A stretch of DNA of 64,000 nucleotides. Origin: Nonlabens xylanidelens (GTDB lineage: Bacteria; Bacteroidota; Bacteroidia; Flavobacteriales; Flavobacteriaceae). The position numbers and the translations under genes are program-made. The DNA lies in assembly GCF_002934445.1 (NCBI RefSeq), contig NZ_PTJE01000003.1, forward strand, positions 405,667 through 469,666, given 5' to 3'. Below, piece by piece: positions 44,760-54,284 of this stretch (the first letter of the stretch is position 1; the number at the start of each line of letters is the position of its first letter). The notes under the pieces were generated by a model. It was given only the letters and a program-made list of their open reading frames with translations, was not told the origin of the DNA and did no database searches.

Positions 44760-46763
44760 ATGAGTGAAGATATTTCTATAGCACGCTTTCGCGAAAGCAT
44801 ACAAACAGGAATTCCTGAAAAACTACCAGCACCACACGTTTATGATACTAATGTAAATCATGCCCCTAAACGTAAAAAAATACTCAATGCTGAAGAAGAG
44901 AAATTAGCATTGCGCAACGCACTGCGTTATTTTGACCCAAAACATCATGAAATTCTTTTACCAGAATTTAAAGAAGAGTTAGAGAAGTACGGTCGTATTT
45001 ATATGTATCGTTTCATGCCTGAATATAAAATCAAGTCTAGAAATATTGCCGACTATCCAGCAAATTCTCAGCAAGCAGCAGGTATCATGCTTATGATACA
45101 GAATAACCTAGATCATGCCGTAGCACAACATCCACATGAACTAATTACTTATGGTGGTAATGGTGCTGTGTTTTCTAACTGGGCACAATATTTACTGACC
45201 ATGAAGTACCTAAGCCAGATGAATGACGAGCAAACGCTGGTTATGTATTCTGGTCACCCTATGGGATTATTCCCTTCTCATAAAAAAGCACCGAGATGTG
45301 TAGTTACTAACGGGATGATGATTCCTAATTACTCACAACCAGATGACTGGGAAAAGTTTAACGCTCTAGGTGTTACTCAGTATGGACAGATGACAGCAGG
45401 TTCTTTTATGTACATAGGACCACAAGGTATCGTTCACGGTACAACTATTACCGTTCTCAATGCTTTTAGAAAAATAAAAAAAGAACCAACTGGAAACATA
45501 TTTGTAACCTCAGGTCTAGGTGGAATGAGCGGTGCACAACCTAAAGCTGGTAATATAGCTGGCTGTATCACTATTTGTGCAGAGATGAATCCTAAAGCTG
45601 TACACACCAGACACTCACAAGGTTGGGTAGATGTGGTTATTAAAAATACAACAGATTTAATCTCTCGAGTACAAAAAGCTCAAGAAGATAAGGAGACAAT
45701 CTCTATCGCTTTTGAAGGAAATATAGTTCACGTTTGGGAAGCGCTTTACGATGCTGATATTCACATATCGATAGGTAGCGATCAGACCAGTTTACATAAT
45801 CCATGGGCTGGCGGATATTATCCAGTAGATCTTACTTTTGAAGAATCTAACGAGATGATGAGCAATCAACCAGACGACTTTAAAATAGAAGTGCAAAAAT
45901 CTTTGAGACGTCATGTAGATGCGATTAATAAACACACAGAAAAAGGAACGTATTTCTTTGACTACGGTAATGCATTTTTGCTAGAATCTAGCCGCGCAGA
46001 TGCTGATATAAAAGGAACAGACACTGAGTTCCGTTATCCTTCTTATGTGCAAGATATTATGGGACCTATGTGTTTTGACTACGGTTTTGGTCCGTTTAGA
46101 TGGGTTTGCGCATCAAATGATCCAGAAGATCTTAAGAAAACAGATCAAATCGCGACTCAGGTATTAGAGCAATTGTCAAAAGAGGCTCCAGAGCGTATCC
46201 AGCAACAAATGCAGGATAATATAAAATGGATTAAAGGAGCACAAGAGAACAAACTAGTAGTAGGGTCACAAGCTAGAATTTTATATGCAGACGCAATAGG
46301 TAGAATAGAAATTGCTCGTGCCTTTAATAAAGCTATAGAAGCCGGTGAGATAGGGCCTATAGTTCTAGGTCGTGACCACCACGATGTCTCTGGTACAGAC
46401 TCTCCATATAGAGAGACTTCTAATATCTATGACGGTTCTCGATTTACTGCAGACATGGCTATACAAAACGTTATAGGTGACAGTTTTAGAGGTGCAACCT
46501 GGGTTTCTATACACAATGGCGGCGGCGTGGGCTGGGGCGAGGTTATGAATGGTGGTTTTGGAATGGTAATTGATGGTAGTAAAGAATCAGAAGATAAGCT
46601 AGAATCTATGCTTTTCTGGGATGTAAATAACGGTATTGCTCGTAGAAACTGGGCGCGTAATGAAAATGCTGTTTTTGCTATTAAGAGAGCGATGGAAATA
46701 AATCCTGCTTTACAAGTCACGATACCACATATGGTAAGTGACGATTTGATCGATAATAATTAA
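44760..46763 (+). CDS. hutU: Urocanate hydratase (long Bacteroidota form)
   Basis: 667 aa. Adds water to urocanate in histidine breakdown using tightly bound NAD+. Motifs NHAPKRKK near residue 38, ITYGGNGAVFSNW, VFVTSGLGGMSGAQPKAGNI-type NAD site, PMCFDYGFGPFRWVCASNDP, DHHDVSGTDSPYRETS and WVSIHNGGGVGWGE. About 100 residues longer than the usual 555-560-aa HutU, as expected for this branch. The iterated palindrome supplies RFRES in the conserved N-terminal segment preceding IQTGIPEKLP. Confidence 0.95.
   Translation: MSEDISIARFRESIQTGIPEKLPAPHVYDTNVNHAPKRKKILNAEEEKLALRNALRYFDPKHHEILLPEFKEELEKYGRIYMYRFMPEYKIKSRNIADYPANSQQAAGIMLMIQNNLDHAVAQHPHELITYGGNGAVFSNWAQYLLTMKYLSQMNDEQTLVMYSGHPMGLFPSHKKAPRCVVTNGMMIPNYSQPDDWEKFNALGVTQYGQMTAGSFMYIGPQGIVHGTTITVLNAFRKIKKEPTGNIFVTSGLGGMSGAQPKAGNIAGCITICAEMNPKAVHTRHSQGWVDVVIKNTTDLISRVQKAQEDKETISIAFEGNIVHVWEALYDADIHISIGSDQTSLHNPWAGGYYPVDLTFEESNEMMSNQPDDFKIEVQKSLRRHVDAINKHTEKGTYFFDYGNAFLLESSRADADIKGTDTEFRYPSYVQDIMGPMCFDYGFGPFRWVCASNDPEDLKKTDQIATQVLEQLSKEAPERIQQQMQDNIKWIKGAQENKLVVGSQARILYADAIGRIEIARAFNKAIEAGEIGPIVLGRDHHDVSGTDSPYRETSNIYDGSRFTADMAIQNVIGDSFRGATWVSIHNGGGVGWGEVMNGGFGMVIDGSKESEDKLESMLFWDVNNGIARRNWARNENAVFAIKRAMEINPALQVTIPHMVSDDLIDNN
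44785..44798. repeat. Iterated palindrome copy 13 (in hutU)
   Basis: Exact 14-mer, RFRES frame, residues 10-14 of the protein. Confidence 0.95.
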
Positions 46764-46793
46764 TCCGTTTTTAAGAAGGTGGTTTTAGGTTCC

Positions 46794-46807
46794 GCTTTCG
46801 CGAAAGC
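46794..46807. repeat. Iterated palindrome copy 14 (intergenic, before DUF4136 gene)
   Basis: Exact 14-mer, 16 bases upstream of the chosen ATG, in the ribosome-loading region. Confidence 0.95.
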
Positions 46808-46823
46808 AAAAAAAACAAAAGCA

Positions 46824-47360
46824 ATGAAAAAAGTATTAACTCTTCTCGCAGTAATTACATTATTAGTAAGCTGTCAAACGGTACGTGTTTCTCAAGACTA
46901 TGCTATAGGAACCGAATTCAATAACTACAAGACCTATGCTTTCTTTAAAAAAGGAATAGACGAGGCTAAGATCTCTGAGCTGGATAAGAAACGTATTCTC
47001 AGAGCTATCGATACAGAAATGGCAGCTAAAGGTTTTGTAAAGTCTGAAAACCCTGATATAATGGTAAGCATTTTTACCGACTCAAAAGAACGTGTAGACG
47101 TTTACAACAATAACTGGGGCTGGGGCTTTGGTTACGGTTGGGGCTGGGGCGGCGGCTTCTGGGGTAATAACAGGAATAGCGTTAATAGAACAACAGAAGG
47201 TATTCTATACATTGATTTAATCGATGCAAAAAAGAAAGAACTTATCTGGCAAGGTGTAGGAAAAGCACCTCTTAAATCTACACCAGAAGAAAAGGTAGAA
47301 CGTACTAACGAGATCGTAAAAGAGATCTTAACGCAGTATCCACCGATGCCTAACAATTAA
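46824..47360 (+). CDS. DUF4136 lipoprotein
   Basis: 178 aa from the ATG at 46824 (lipoprotein signal LLAVITLLVSCQTV). An upstream start at 46779 would translate the palindrome and destroy the signal, so it is rejected. DUF4136 pattern: YKTYAFFKKGIDEA, LRAIDTEMAAKGFV and GILYIDLIDAKKKELIWQG. A Gly/Trp/Tyr-rich stretch (residues about 95-115) precedes the last strand. Likely outer-membrane lipoprotein of unknown role. Confidence 0.88.
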   Translation: MKKVLTLLAVITLLVSCQTVRVSQDYAIGTEFNNYKTYAFFKKGIDEAKISELDKKRILRAIDTEMAAKGFVKSENPDIMVSIFTDSKERVDVYNNNWGWGFGYGWGWGGGFWGNNRNSVNRTTEGILYIDLIDAKKKELIWQGVGKAPLKSTPEEKVERTNEIVKEILTQYPPMPNN

Positions 47361-47384
47361 GAAGATACAATTAAGCACATATTG

Positions 47385-47418
47385 AAAACCCCATTTCATT
47401 GAGTTGAAATGGGGTTTT
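47385..47418. terminator. Bidirectional terminator
   Basis: AAAACCCCATTTCA-TTGAGT-TGAAATGGGGTTTT between convergent genes. Confidence 0.9.
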
Positions 47419-47422
47419 AATT

Positions 47423-49831
47423 TTAATTCACATAATTCTTAAACCAAGAACATTCTTTTAAGACCTCTCGATAATACTCCGTATCGGAATATTCATTATT
47501 CAATTGATTAAAATAATCTTTGTGCTGTCCACAAATATTAAAGGTGTACGTATTTGTATCATAGTCATAGCGACCGTCTTCACAGCTGTTTGTTTTGGCT
47601 AGCATAAATAAGATAGCAGCCTTAGTCTCTCTAGAACCGCTTTCTGCTCGTAGTCCTTTTAAGAAATAATCATTTGCTTGATACATGATAAAACTATCAT
47701 CTATTTTACTCTCGTCACTGTCATCATCTCCATAGCTAGATCCTGCCAGTTCATTACGGTTATTATTACCTATATAGTAACTGTCATTCATAAACCAGCC
47801 TTTATAACTCATGTTGTACCAGGCATTACCTATCATGTAATAATAATCGGCAGTTTTACTAGGCTGTGTTTGTGCTAGCTGCTTTAATTTAATTAAAGTT
47901 TCTGCTAGCTTTATCTTATTATCCTTATAATTTTCACGTTCTAGATCTTCCCTTTCTATTACAGCGTTCTCTCCTAAAACAGCACTATAATCTTCATGAA
48001 AACCGTTAGACATAGAGATAAATGGAACATTCATATATTCTTTAATAGATGCTGAGAATATTTCTGTACGCAAACCTTTTTCCCAAAACACCTCAGGGCT
48101 TTTTACTTGTTTAAACTCAATTACAGCATGTTCTAGTAAATCCTTTCTCATGTAATAAGTACCTCTTAAATCATGAACATAATCCTTAGGCGCCGCTTTC
48201 ATTCTTTTTAAAATTGTTTTTTCAAAAGCTGTAGGGTTAGAACGACTTATAAAAAGGTCAAAATTATTAATATAATCATCTCTTAAATAATGATATTTTG
48301 AATCGTATTCCCAACTATAAGCGTGCGTCGTCCCTACTCCTGCCCAATCGTACTTTGTATCATTAGCATAAGAGTCATAATTTATAGAAGTAAGAATACT
48401 AGCTATAGGATTATCAGCTTCATTATATAAAGCGCTTATATGATTAAAAAATGCTGCAACTGTAGGCTTGTGAGTATGCAAATCTACATCGCTAGCTATA
48501 GTTTCATAACTGCGTTTAATAGCCTGTCTATCTAGTGACTTAATGGCCATAAATGAAATAGCTGTTTTAAGTCTCTTAAAATGTTTTTTAAACCCAACTG
48601 CTGGTTTATGATTTTCTAAAGTGGCTAGTGCTTTATTATTTTCTTGATTATAAAGTTGAGTAGTGGCAAGTATCAACGTCCATAAATCTTTATTCTTAAG
48701 GTTTTTATTTTTCAACAAATCCTTACTAAAGAAACCCAAAGCTGCAGCATTAGAGCCTGCAGAATCTTCATCATCACCATAATAATAGTTAGAAGTATGC
48801 TCAAAAACCTCTGACTGCATCTGGTCCAGCCATCTTACTGCTAGTACATCCAGATAGGGAGAGTTCACATTCTCTCTAGAGATGTTCTCCATTTCTCTCA
48901 ACACATTACCACGACCATGAAATGCTTTGAAAAAACTCTTCACATCGTTATTCTCATTAAGCTTTTTAAAATCGTAACTATTTTCTAAAAGATTCCAATT
49001 TAAAAATCTCAGGCTCACACCTGCGGTATATCTTCTATCTGGTAATTGATCATAAACCTCTAGATAAGAAACTGCTGCAAGAACCTGATTATTGATATTA
49101 AAAGCTGCGCCAGCCATTTCTTCCATCGCGCGGTAATACATGTAATTACCTGTTGAAGACTTTTTAAGTATGGTATTAAAATATCTTATAGCTATCTCAT
49201 TTTCTTGTAAATAATGAGACAGTTTTACCGCTTGAAAACCGGCACGATTACGCATAAAATCATCTGGTGCGGTAGCGACCAGCTCTAGTGCCTTAGAAAG
49301 TAATTCTCTTTTATCTATCTTTCCAGCATCACCACCATAATAATCAGTCTCTCCTTGATACCAGCCATTACCATTTGATTTATCACTAGAAGCATGTTGA
49401 GATATTTTAGCTAGCGCGAGGTATTTCTTGAAAAATAGGTTTTCTGGTTTATTTAATTTATCGCCTACCTCATCGTTATAAGATTCAAACCCTTCTTGAT
49501 CTAGAAACCACCCTACAGGTCGTTTATAAATTATATCTATAAGCTCTTTTTCTGTAAAAACGCCTTTGTAGTACGCTGTCCATTCTGCTATGTTTTGTGA
49601 CTTTTGATCCTCTTCTTGGATAGAACAAAATGGTGAGTCTGGACAATTTAAAAACGCATGAAAATCTGGACTTACTAGAGAGAATTGATCTACAATAGGA
49701 TAATAATTGTCTTCCCATGCAGGATCCCAACCGCAAAAAGCTCCATTGGTATTATTAACTGTATTCCCAAAAGCAACCACCGGCAACACCAGTAACCATA
49801 ATTTACTTAGCAAAAGACGAAAGGTCATCAT
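47423..49831 (-). CDS. Large exported protein with TPR-like helices, unknown function
   Basis: 802 aa with a signal peptide (LWLLVLPVVAFGN) and many helical repeats. Three Cys are near the N terminus of the mature part (AFCGWDP, LNCPDSPFC) and three near the end (NSCEDGRY, NICGQHK, ECSWF). No catalytic motif. Its start lies inside the end of the upstream lipoprotein gene by 29 bases, so the two products are probably translated in a coupled way and may work together at the envelope. Confidence 0.6.
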   Translation of the reverse strand: MMTFRLLLSKLWLLVLPVVAFGNTVNNTNGAFCGWDPAWEDNYYPIVDQFSLVSPDFHAFLNCPDSPFCSIQEEDQKSQNIAEWTAYYKGVFTEKELIDIIYKRPVGWFLDQEGFESYNDEVGDKLNKPENLFFKKYLALAKISQHASSDKSNGNGWYQGETDYYGGDAGKIDKRELLSKALELVATAPDDFMRNRAGFQAVKLSHYLQENEIAIRYFNTILKKSSTGNYMYYRAMEEMAGAAFNINNQVLAAVSYLEVYDQLPDRRYTAGVSLRFLNWNLLENSYDFKKLNENNDVKSFFKAFHGRGNVLREMENISRENVNSPYLDVLAVRWLDQMQSEVFEHTSNYYYGDDEDSAGSNAAALGFFSKDLLKNKNLKNKDLWTLILATTQLYNQENNKALATLENHKPAVGFKKHFKRLKTAISFMAIKSLDRQAIKRSYETIASDVDLHTHKPTVAAFFNHISALYNEADNPIASILTSINYDSYANDTKYDWAGVGTTHAYSWEYDSKYHYLRDDYINNFDLFISRSNPTAFEKTILKRMKAAPKDYVHDLRGTYYMRKDLLEHAVIEFKQVKSPEVFWEKGLRTEIFSASIKEYMNVPFISMSNGFHEDYSAVLGENAVIEREDLERENYKDNKIKLAETLIKLKQLAQTQPSKTADYYYMIGNAWYNMSYKGWFMNDSYYIGNNNRNELAGSSYGDDDSDESKIDDSFIMYQANDYFLKGLRAESGSRETKAAILFMLAKTNSCEDGRYDYDTNTYTFNICGQHKDYFNQLNNEYSDTEYYREVLKECSWFKNYVN

Positions 49832-50840
49832 AAGAGAATTTTGAAGTTAATGAAGTATTGATATGGTAATATATAGTTTGATAATCTCTATTAGACGGCG
49901 CAGCTTCCTTAATCATAGCAGCCAGCTCTTCCAGTTTATCTTTGGTTATAGTTTCTACTCTTACATGATCTCCTTTATAAATAAAGATGCCATTGACGTA
50001 CGAGTCTGATGTTGCCGTATAGCTGTTTTCTTTTTCCGCTTTCGCGAAAGCGGACTCTAACAAACCAGGAGTAAGATCTCTTAAAAGACCTTTGAGTTTT
50101 CCATCTCTGTATAAAACACCCCACTCAAAAAGAGGAAGCGCAACATCAAACGGTAATGGGTATTCATCTAACTCTTCTAAATATTGAGCAGTAATCTCGT
50201 TGCTTAAAATAGAATTAGTCTCCTCTACACTGCCCAAATTACCAACATTATAAGCCATCAAAACAACTTTATCTACTGGCGGCACACCAGTACGGTCTTT
50301 ATATTTTACCTGGTGCAACCTCAACGTAGAACTGATGCTGTAACCAGGCATTTGATTTTTAAGGGATTTTAAGAACATGAAAAAACTATCTCTTGTGCTA
50401 TCTGTCCAGTCGCAATCTATTTGTATTTCTCTTACTGCAACTTGACCAGTAAGATGCTTGTTCTGGATTCTTTTTATTTTATCGGCCGTGTTTAAAGCTA
50501 GTTTTTGAATATTATTCCCATTACCATCTTTATGTAAAAACACCTCGTTACGTATATAGATAACAGGTACAATTTCAGTAGCGAGAAAACGTGTGTTTTC
50601 TTCAAACTGAACTGTTGCAACAGGATAAACTTTATCTACATTTTGGTCTATAACAAGATCAAAGAAACGCACATATTCTTTAAAAGTTCCGCCATGTTTA
50701 ATGAGCTGGTCCGTTTTATCAGTAGGTTTAAAATTTGTACTCCAGTGGTAAAAAGAATAGTTTCTACCCTCATTTTTCACATCTTCTTTACAAGATATAA
50801 GCAATAAAGCAGAGCATAATATTAGAAAAATATAGCGCAT
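49803..50840 (-). CDS. Lipoprotein, DUF3142-like (TIM-barrel-like), unknown function
   Basis: 345 aa. Lipoprotein signal LCSALLLISCKEDV. VREIQIDCDWTDSTRDSFFM followed by LKSLKNQMPGYSISSTLRLHQ and VDKVVLMAYNVGN recall DUF3142, a glycoside-hydrolase-like barrel family, but this is only a pattern match. It overlaps the 802-aa gene by 29 bases. The iterated palindrome encodes ESAFAKAE near residue 264. Confidence 0.6.
   Translation of the reverse strand: MRYIFLILCSALLLISCKEDVKNEGRNYSFYHWSTNFKPTDKTDQLIKHGGTFKEYVRFFDLVIDQNVDKVYPVATVQFEENTRFLATEIVPVIYIRNEVFLHKDGNGNNIQKLALNTADKIKRIQNKHLTGQVAVREIQIDCDWTDSTRDSFFMFLKSLKNQMPGYSISSTLRLHQVKYKDRTGVPPVDKVVLMAYNVGNLGSVEETNSILSNEITAQYLEELDEYPLPFDVALPLFEWGVLYRDGKLKGLLRDLTPGLLESAFAKAEKENSYTATSDSYVNGIFIYKGDHVRVETITKDKLEELAAMIKEAAPSNRDYQTIYYHINTSLTSKFSYDDLSSFAK
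50038..50051. repeat. Iterated palindrome copy 15 (in DUF3142-like gene)
   Basis: Exact core within a 20-bp perfect palindrome, AFAKA frame. Confidence 0.95.
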
Positions 50841-50936
50841 GTAATGGTATTGAAAATCAATGACAAATATACCATTTGCAACAAGTGATAATCAAAGAAT
50901 TAACAAACTTAAAAATGATAAAATTTAATGAATTTA

Positions 50937-51344
50937 TTAATTCACTTTAACCTCATATGTGATCTCCACACACTTATCAAAACTCTTTGAAACTGAGCAG
51001 TATTTCTCAAAACTCAAATCTGCTGCTTTTTGAGCTTTATCTGGATTGATATCGCCTTCTAGTAACACAATCACATGCATAGATTTAAATGGCTTAGAAT
51101 CATCTAACTCATAACGCTCTCCAGTGACCTCTACTTTATAACTCGTAATGTCTTGGCGTTGCTTTTTAAGAATGGCAATAATATCTATCGCACTACAAGA
51201 ACCTACACCCATAAGAAGTAACTCCATAGGACTTACTCCTCGAACGGTTTCCATGCCGCTATGGTCTATCATAACCGTATTACCAGAAACACCTGTTGCT
51301 TCAAGTAGGTATTCTGTGTTTTTTCTTTCTATTTGTACTTTCAT
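50937..51344 (-). CDS. OsmC family protein
   Basis: 135 aa. GVSPMELLLMGVGSCSAIDIIA and later SFEKYCSVSKSFDKCVEI carry the two Cys of the OsmC/Ohr fold that reduces organic peroxides. Located 9 bases after a hypothetical gene that itself abuts the 2-oxoacid dehydrogenase gene, so it is possibly part of that operon. Confidence 0.92.
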   Translation of the reverse strand: MKVQIERKNTEYLLEATGVSGNTVMIDHSGMETVRGVSPMELLLMGVGSCSAIDIIAILKKQRQDITSYKVEVTGERYELDDSKPFKSMHVIVLLEGDINPDKAQKAADLSFEKYCSVSKSFDKCVEITYEVKVN

Positions 51345-51353
51345 TTTAATAAT

Positions 51354-51776
51354 TTAGGGATTGCCGCCACAGGCTATTTTAATAATATCACTATAGTTTC
51401 GAGTGAAATCGATACTCTTACATATTTCTATAAAATTTTCATCATTTGGTTTAAAGCCAAAAGACTTCATTATTTTGACTTTAATAGATTCTTTAAATTC
51501 TACGAAGTTTAAGTTGTCAACGTCTCTTTTCAAAATCAATTCTCCTTTATAAATGCAAAGAGTATTTTTAAATATTTTTTTCCAACTAGACTCGTTGAAG
51601 TAATGATCAATTATTTCATAAACATGACCATTACCATCTACATATTTCTGATTAATGAGTTGCTCTCTTTTTGAATAGCAAACTTCTAGATCAGACAGAA
51701 AAACCGTGTCGTATTCAGCAAAACCTTCTGTCCAGCTTTCAAAAGATATGTTCATCAATGGAAACTTAATCAACAT
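51354..51776 (-). CDS. Hypothetical protein
   Basis: 140 aa, no signal peptide or membrane helix. Contains CYSKREQLINQKYVDGNGHV and FVEFKESIKVKIMKSFGF, which are not recognised. It starts 2 bases after the E1 stop and ends 9 bases before the OsmC gene, so it is probably in the 2-oxoacid dehydrogenase transcript. Confidence 0.55.
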   Translation of the reverse strand: MLIKFPLMNISFESWTEGFAEYDTVFLSDLEVCYSKREQLINQKYVDGNGHVYEIIDHYFNESSWKKIFKNTLCIYKGELILKRDVDNLNFVEFKESIKVKIMKSFGFKPNDENFIEICKSIDFTRNYSDIIKIACGGNP

Positions 51777-51778
51777 GA

Positions 51779-53863
51779 TTAATAATTAAGAATTTCCTCA
51801 ATCTTAGTTTTTACTTTCTCTGTACTAGGAATCATCGTTTCCTCAAGAACAGAATTTAATGGAATCGCTGGCATATTTTCAGATCCTATGACCATTACCG
51901 GAGCGTCGATGTATTTGAAACATTCTTCTTGAATGCGACCTTGTAAGGCACGTGAGAAACTATTCTCACTAGGTTCTTCAGTAACTACCAGGCATTTACC
52001 ACATTTCTTCACACTCGCAAAAACCGTTTCATAATCTAGTGGATGCAGCGTTCTTAAATCCACTACTTCTACTCTATCCTGTAAACCAAGTTCTTCTGTA
52101 GCATTCATTGCCCAGTGCACACCCATTCCGTAAGTAATAATACTCAAGGTTTCTTCTTCCTCTTTTTTCCAGATTTCTTGAAGCACCCATGCTTTTCCAA
52201 ACGGCAACACATAGTCCTCACTAGGTTCTACACTTGTAGCGCCTTTAGTTCCTTTTACTTTAGACCAGTACAAGCCTTTATGTTCAAAAATCACCACCGG
52301 ATTAGGATCATAATAAGCAGCTTTCATCAATCCTTTTAAATCGGCACCATTTGATGGATAGGCGATTTTAAGACCTCTTATGTTAGAAACCACACTTTCC
52401 ATAGAACTAGAATGGTAAGGACCACCAGAACCGTAAGCACCTATAGGTACTCTCAATATCATTGACACTGGCCATTTACCATTACTTAAGTAATTAGATC
52501 GAGAAACCTCTGTAAATAACTGGTTCAATCCAGGCCAGATATAATCTGCAAATTGCACTTCTACAATCGGTTTTAAACCTGCGGCACTCATTCCTACGGT
52601 ACTACCTACTATAAATGCTTCTTGAATAGGCGTGTTGAAAACTCTATTATCGCCAAATTTTTGCGCTAGCGTTGCTGCTTCTCTAAAAACACCACCTAAT
52701 CTACCACCTACATCTTGCCCATATAACAAGCATTCTGGATGTTTTTTCATCAATTCTTCAATGGCAAATAGAGCACAATCTACCATCACGACTTTCTCCG
52801 CACCTAATGGAGAGCGCTCTCCTTTTTCTTCCGTTATTGGCGTTGGTGCAAAGTCATGTGTGAATAAATCTGCTGGCTCAGGATCGGGCATTTTCATTGC
52901 TTGATCAAGAGATTTTTCAGATTCCGCTTTCGCGAAAGCGTCATAACCATCTAAATCCTGCTCACTAAATCCATTATCGAGAAGTAACTGTCTCATACGC
53001 GGATATGGATCACGGCTTCTCGCCTCTTCCAAATCATCGCGATAAAATTCCATTCTTACACCACTCGTGTGGTGATTTAATAACGGCACTGTAGCGTGAA
53101 CCAGAAACGGTCTACGTTCTGTTCTTATTTTTTCAATCACCTCGTTTAAGGTGTTGTAACTTTCTTGAAAATCAGTCCCATCGATAGAAATAGCTTCTAT
53201 ACCGTGGAATCCCGCAGCATATTCGGCAGCATTTTGTGCACGAGTTTCAGCAGCGTTTGCACTGATATCCCAACCGTTATCTTGTACTAAATAAAGAATA
53301 GGCAACTGTTTCAAAGCCGCCATTTGAAAAGCCTCAGCAATCTCTCCTTCTGTTACTGATGCGTCACCTAGAGAACAAACAACAACAGAATCTGAAGTTA
53401 CACTAGAGTCAGAACTTGCGTCCACAGCTGCTCGTTGCTGGTCAGTTAAACTCTCGCGATAATGAAATCCTAACGCCACACCAGTAGCAGGAATAGCCTG
53501 CATTCCTGTAGCACTAGATTGATGTGGGATTTTGGGCTTATCGATATCATTCAAAGACGGATGTGAATAATAAGTACGACCACCAGAAAATGGGTCATCT
53601 TTTTTAGCCAGCAACTGCAACATTAAGTCATAAGGTTTCATCCCTATAGAAAGTAACATCGCGTCATCACGGTAATATGGAAAAGCATAATCTTGTGGTA
53701 ACAACTGCATTCCTAGCGCAGTCTGAATCACCTCATGACCACGACTGGTGGCATGCACATACTTAGAAACTGTTTTAAAGTTCTCTTCGTAGAGCTCTGC
53801 CATTGCTTTGGCAGTGGTTAGGTTTTTATATCCGAATTCTAAAATTTCTTTACTTATTTTCAT
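51779..53863 (-). CDS. 2-oxoacid dehydrogenase E1, fused alpha-beta subunits
   Basis: 694 aa. Decarboxylates a 2-oxo acid with thiamine diphosphate and acylates E2. Alpha part (about 1-330) has the TPP motif GDASVTEGEIAEAFQMAALK then QDNGWDISA. Beta part (about 355-694) has LYGQDVGGRLGGVFREA and PVVIFEHKGLYW and ends in the transketolase C domain. In most bacteria these are two proteins. The iterated palindrome encodes DAFAKAESE in the linker before the beta part. Branched-chain type is most likely, given the E2 partner. Confidence 0.93.
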   Translation of the reverse strand: MKISKEILEFGYKNLTTAKAMAELYEENFKTVSKYVHATSRGHEVIQTALGMQLLPQDYAFPYYRDDAMLLSIGMKPYDLMLQLLAKKDDPFSGGRTYYSHPSLNDIDKPKIPHQSSATGMQAIPATGVALGFHYRESLTDQQRAAVDASSDSSVTSDSVVVCSLGDASVTEGEIAEAFQMAALKQLPILYLVQDNGWDISANAAETRAQNAAEYAAGFHGIEAISIDGTDFQESYNTLNEVIEKIRTERRPFLVHATVPLLNHHTSGVRMEFYRDDLEEARSRDPYPRMRQLLLDNGFSEQDLDGYDAFAKAESEKSLDQAMKMPDPEPADLFTHDFAPTPITEEKGERSPLGAEKVVMVDCALFAIEELMKKHPECLLYGQDVGGRLGGVFREAATLAQKFGDNRVFNTPIQEAFIVGSTVGMSAAGLKPIVEVQFADYIWPGLNQLFTEVSRSNYLSNGKWPVSMILRVPIGAYGSGGPYHSSSMESVVSNIRGLKIAYPSNGADLKGLMKAAYYDPNPVVIFEHKGLYWSKVKGTKGATSVEPSEDYVLPFGKAWVLQEIWKKEEEETLSIITYGMGVHWAMNATEELGLQDRVEVVDLRTLHPLDYETVFASVKKCGKCLVVTEEPSENSFSRALQGRIQEECFKYIDAPVMVIGSENMPAIPLNSVLEETMIPSTEKVKTKIEEILNY
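52926..52939. repeat. Iterated palindrome copy 16 (in E1 gene)
   Basis: Exact 14-mer, AFAKA frame, in the alpha-beta linker. Confidence 0.95.
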
Positions 53864-53873
53864 AATATCTTGA

Positions 53874-54275
53874 ATTTCCGCACTTGATGCGGAATCTGAT
53901 TATACTTACTCCATACTAATTAATAATTCTCATCATCCCACCAAGCCTCTGCAAGATCTAGCCATTCTGGATTATCCTTTTCAATAAGGTCTATTTTCCA
54001 TTGCCGCTTCCACTTCTTCAGCTTCTTCTCTCTTGCTTGTGCCTCTTGAACCCATTGAAATTCTTCAAAATAGACCAGTTTTTTAGTCTGGTATCGTTTT
54101 GAGAACGCTTTCTTATACCTTTCTTCTTTATGTTGTCCAGTTCTATGCTTCACATCATCTGTCATTCCAAGGTACAAAACACCATCTTTCTTATTAGAAA
54201 GTAAATAGACATAATATTTGTGCTCGTAACTGGCCATTAGATAAAACTAGCAGTTTCCGCGTCGAGCGCGGAAAA
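53874..54275. mobile_element. GIY-YIG cassette 1, hairpin-bracketed
   Basis: A GIY-YIG gene with a hairpin at each side: TTCCGCA-CTTGA-TGCGGAA (53876-53894) and TTTCCGCG-TCGAG-CGCGGAAA (54254-54274). It sits between E2 and E1 genes that are normally adjacent. The mobile nature is inferred from the bracketing hairpins and the matching second case at 58862. Confidence 0.5.
53920..54237 (-). CDS. GIY-YIG nuclease superfamily protein
   Basis: 105 aa, single UPF0213-like domain. YYVYLLSNKKDGVLYLGMTD carries the GIY-YIG tyrosines (YVY and YLG), followed by Arg in DDVKHRTGQHK and a Glu-rich helix EAQAREKKLKKW. These small nucleases cleave DNA or RNA in studied homologues. It breaks the E2-E1 gene pair and is flanked by hairpins. 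Confidence 0.9.
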   Translation of the reverse strand: MASYEHKYYVYLLSNKKDGVLYLGMTDDVKHRTGQHKEERYKKAFSKRYQTKKLVYFEEFQWVQEAQAREKKLKKWKRQWKIDLIEKDNPEWLDLAEAWWDDENY

Positions 54276-54284
54276 TCAATTTCA

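Noticed and set aside
44574..44804. Minus-strand frame opposite the DUF5522 gene
   Set aside because: Shadow of the plus-strand Cys-rich gene, which has a recognised family pattern and fits the hutU operon.
46779..46823. Longer start of the DUF4136 gene through the palindrome
   Set aside because: It would hide the lipoprotein signal; the ATG at 46824 gives a clean lipobox.
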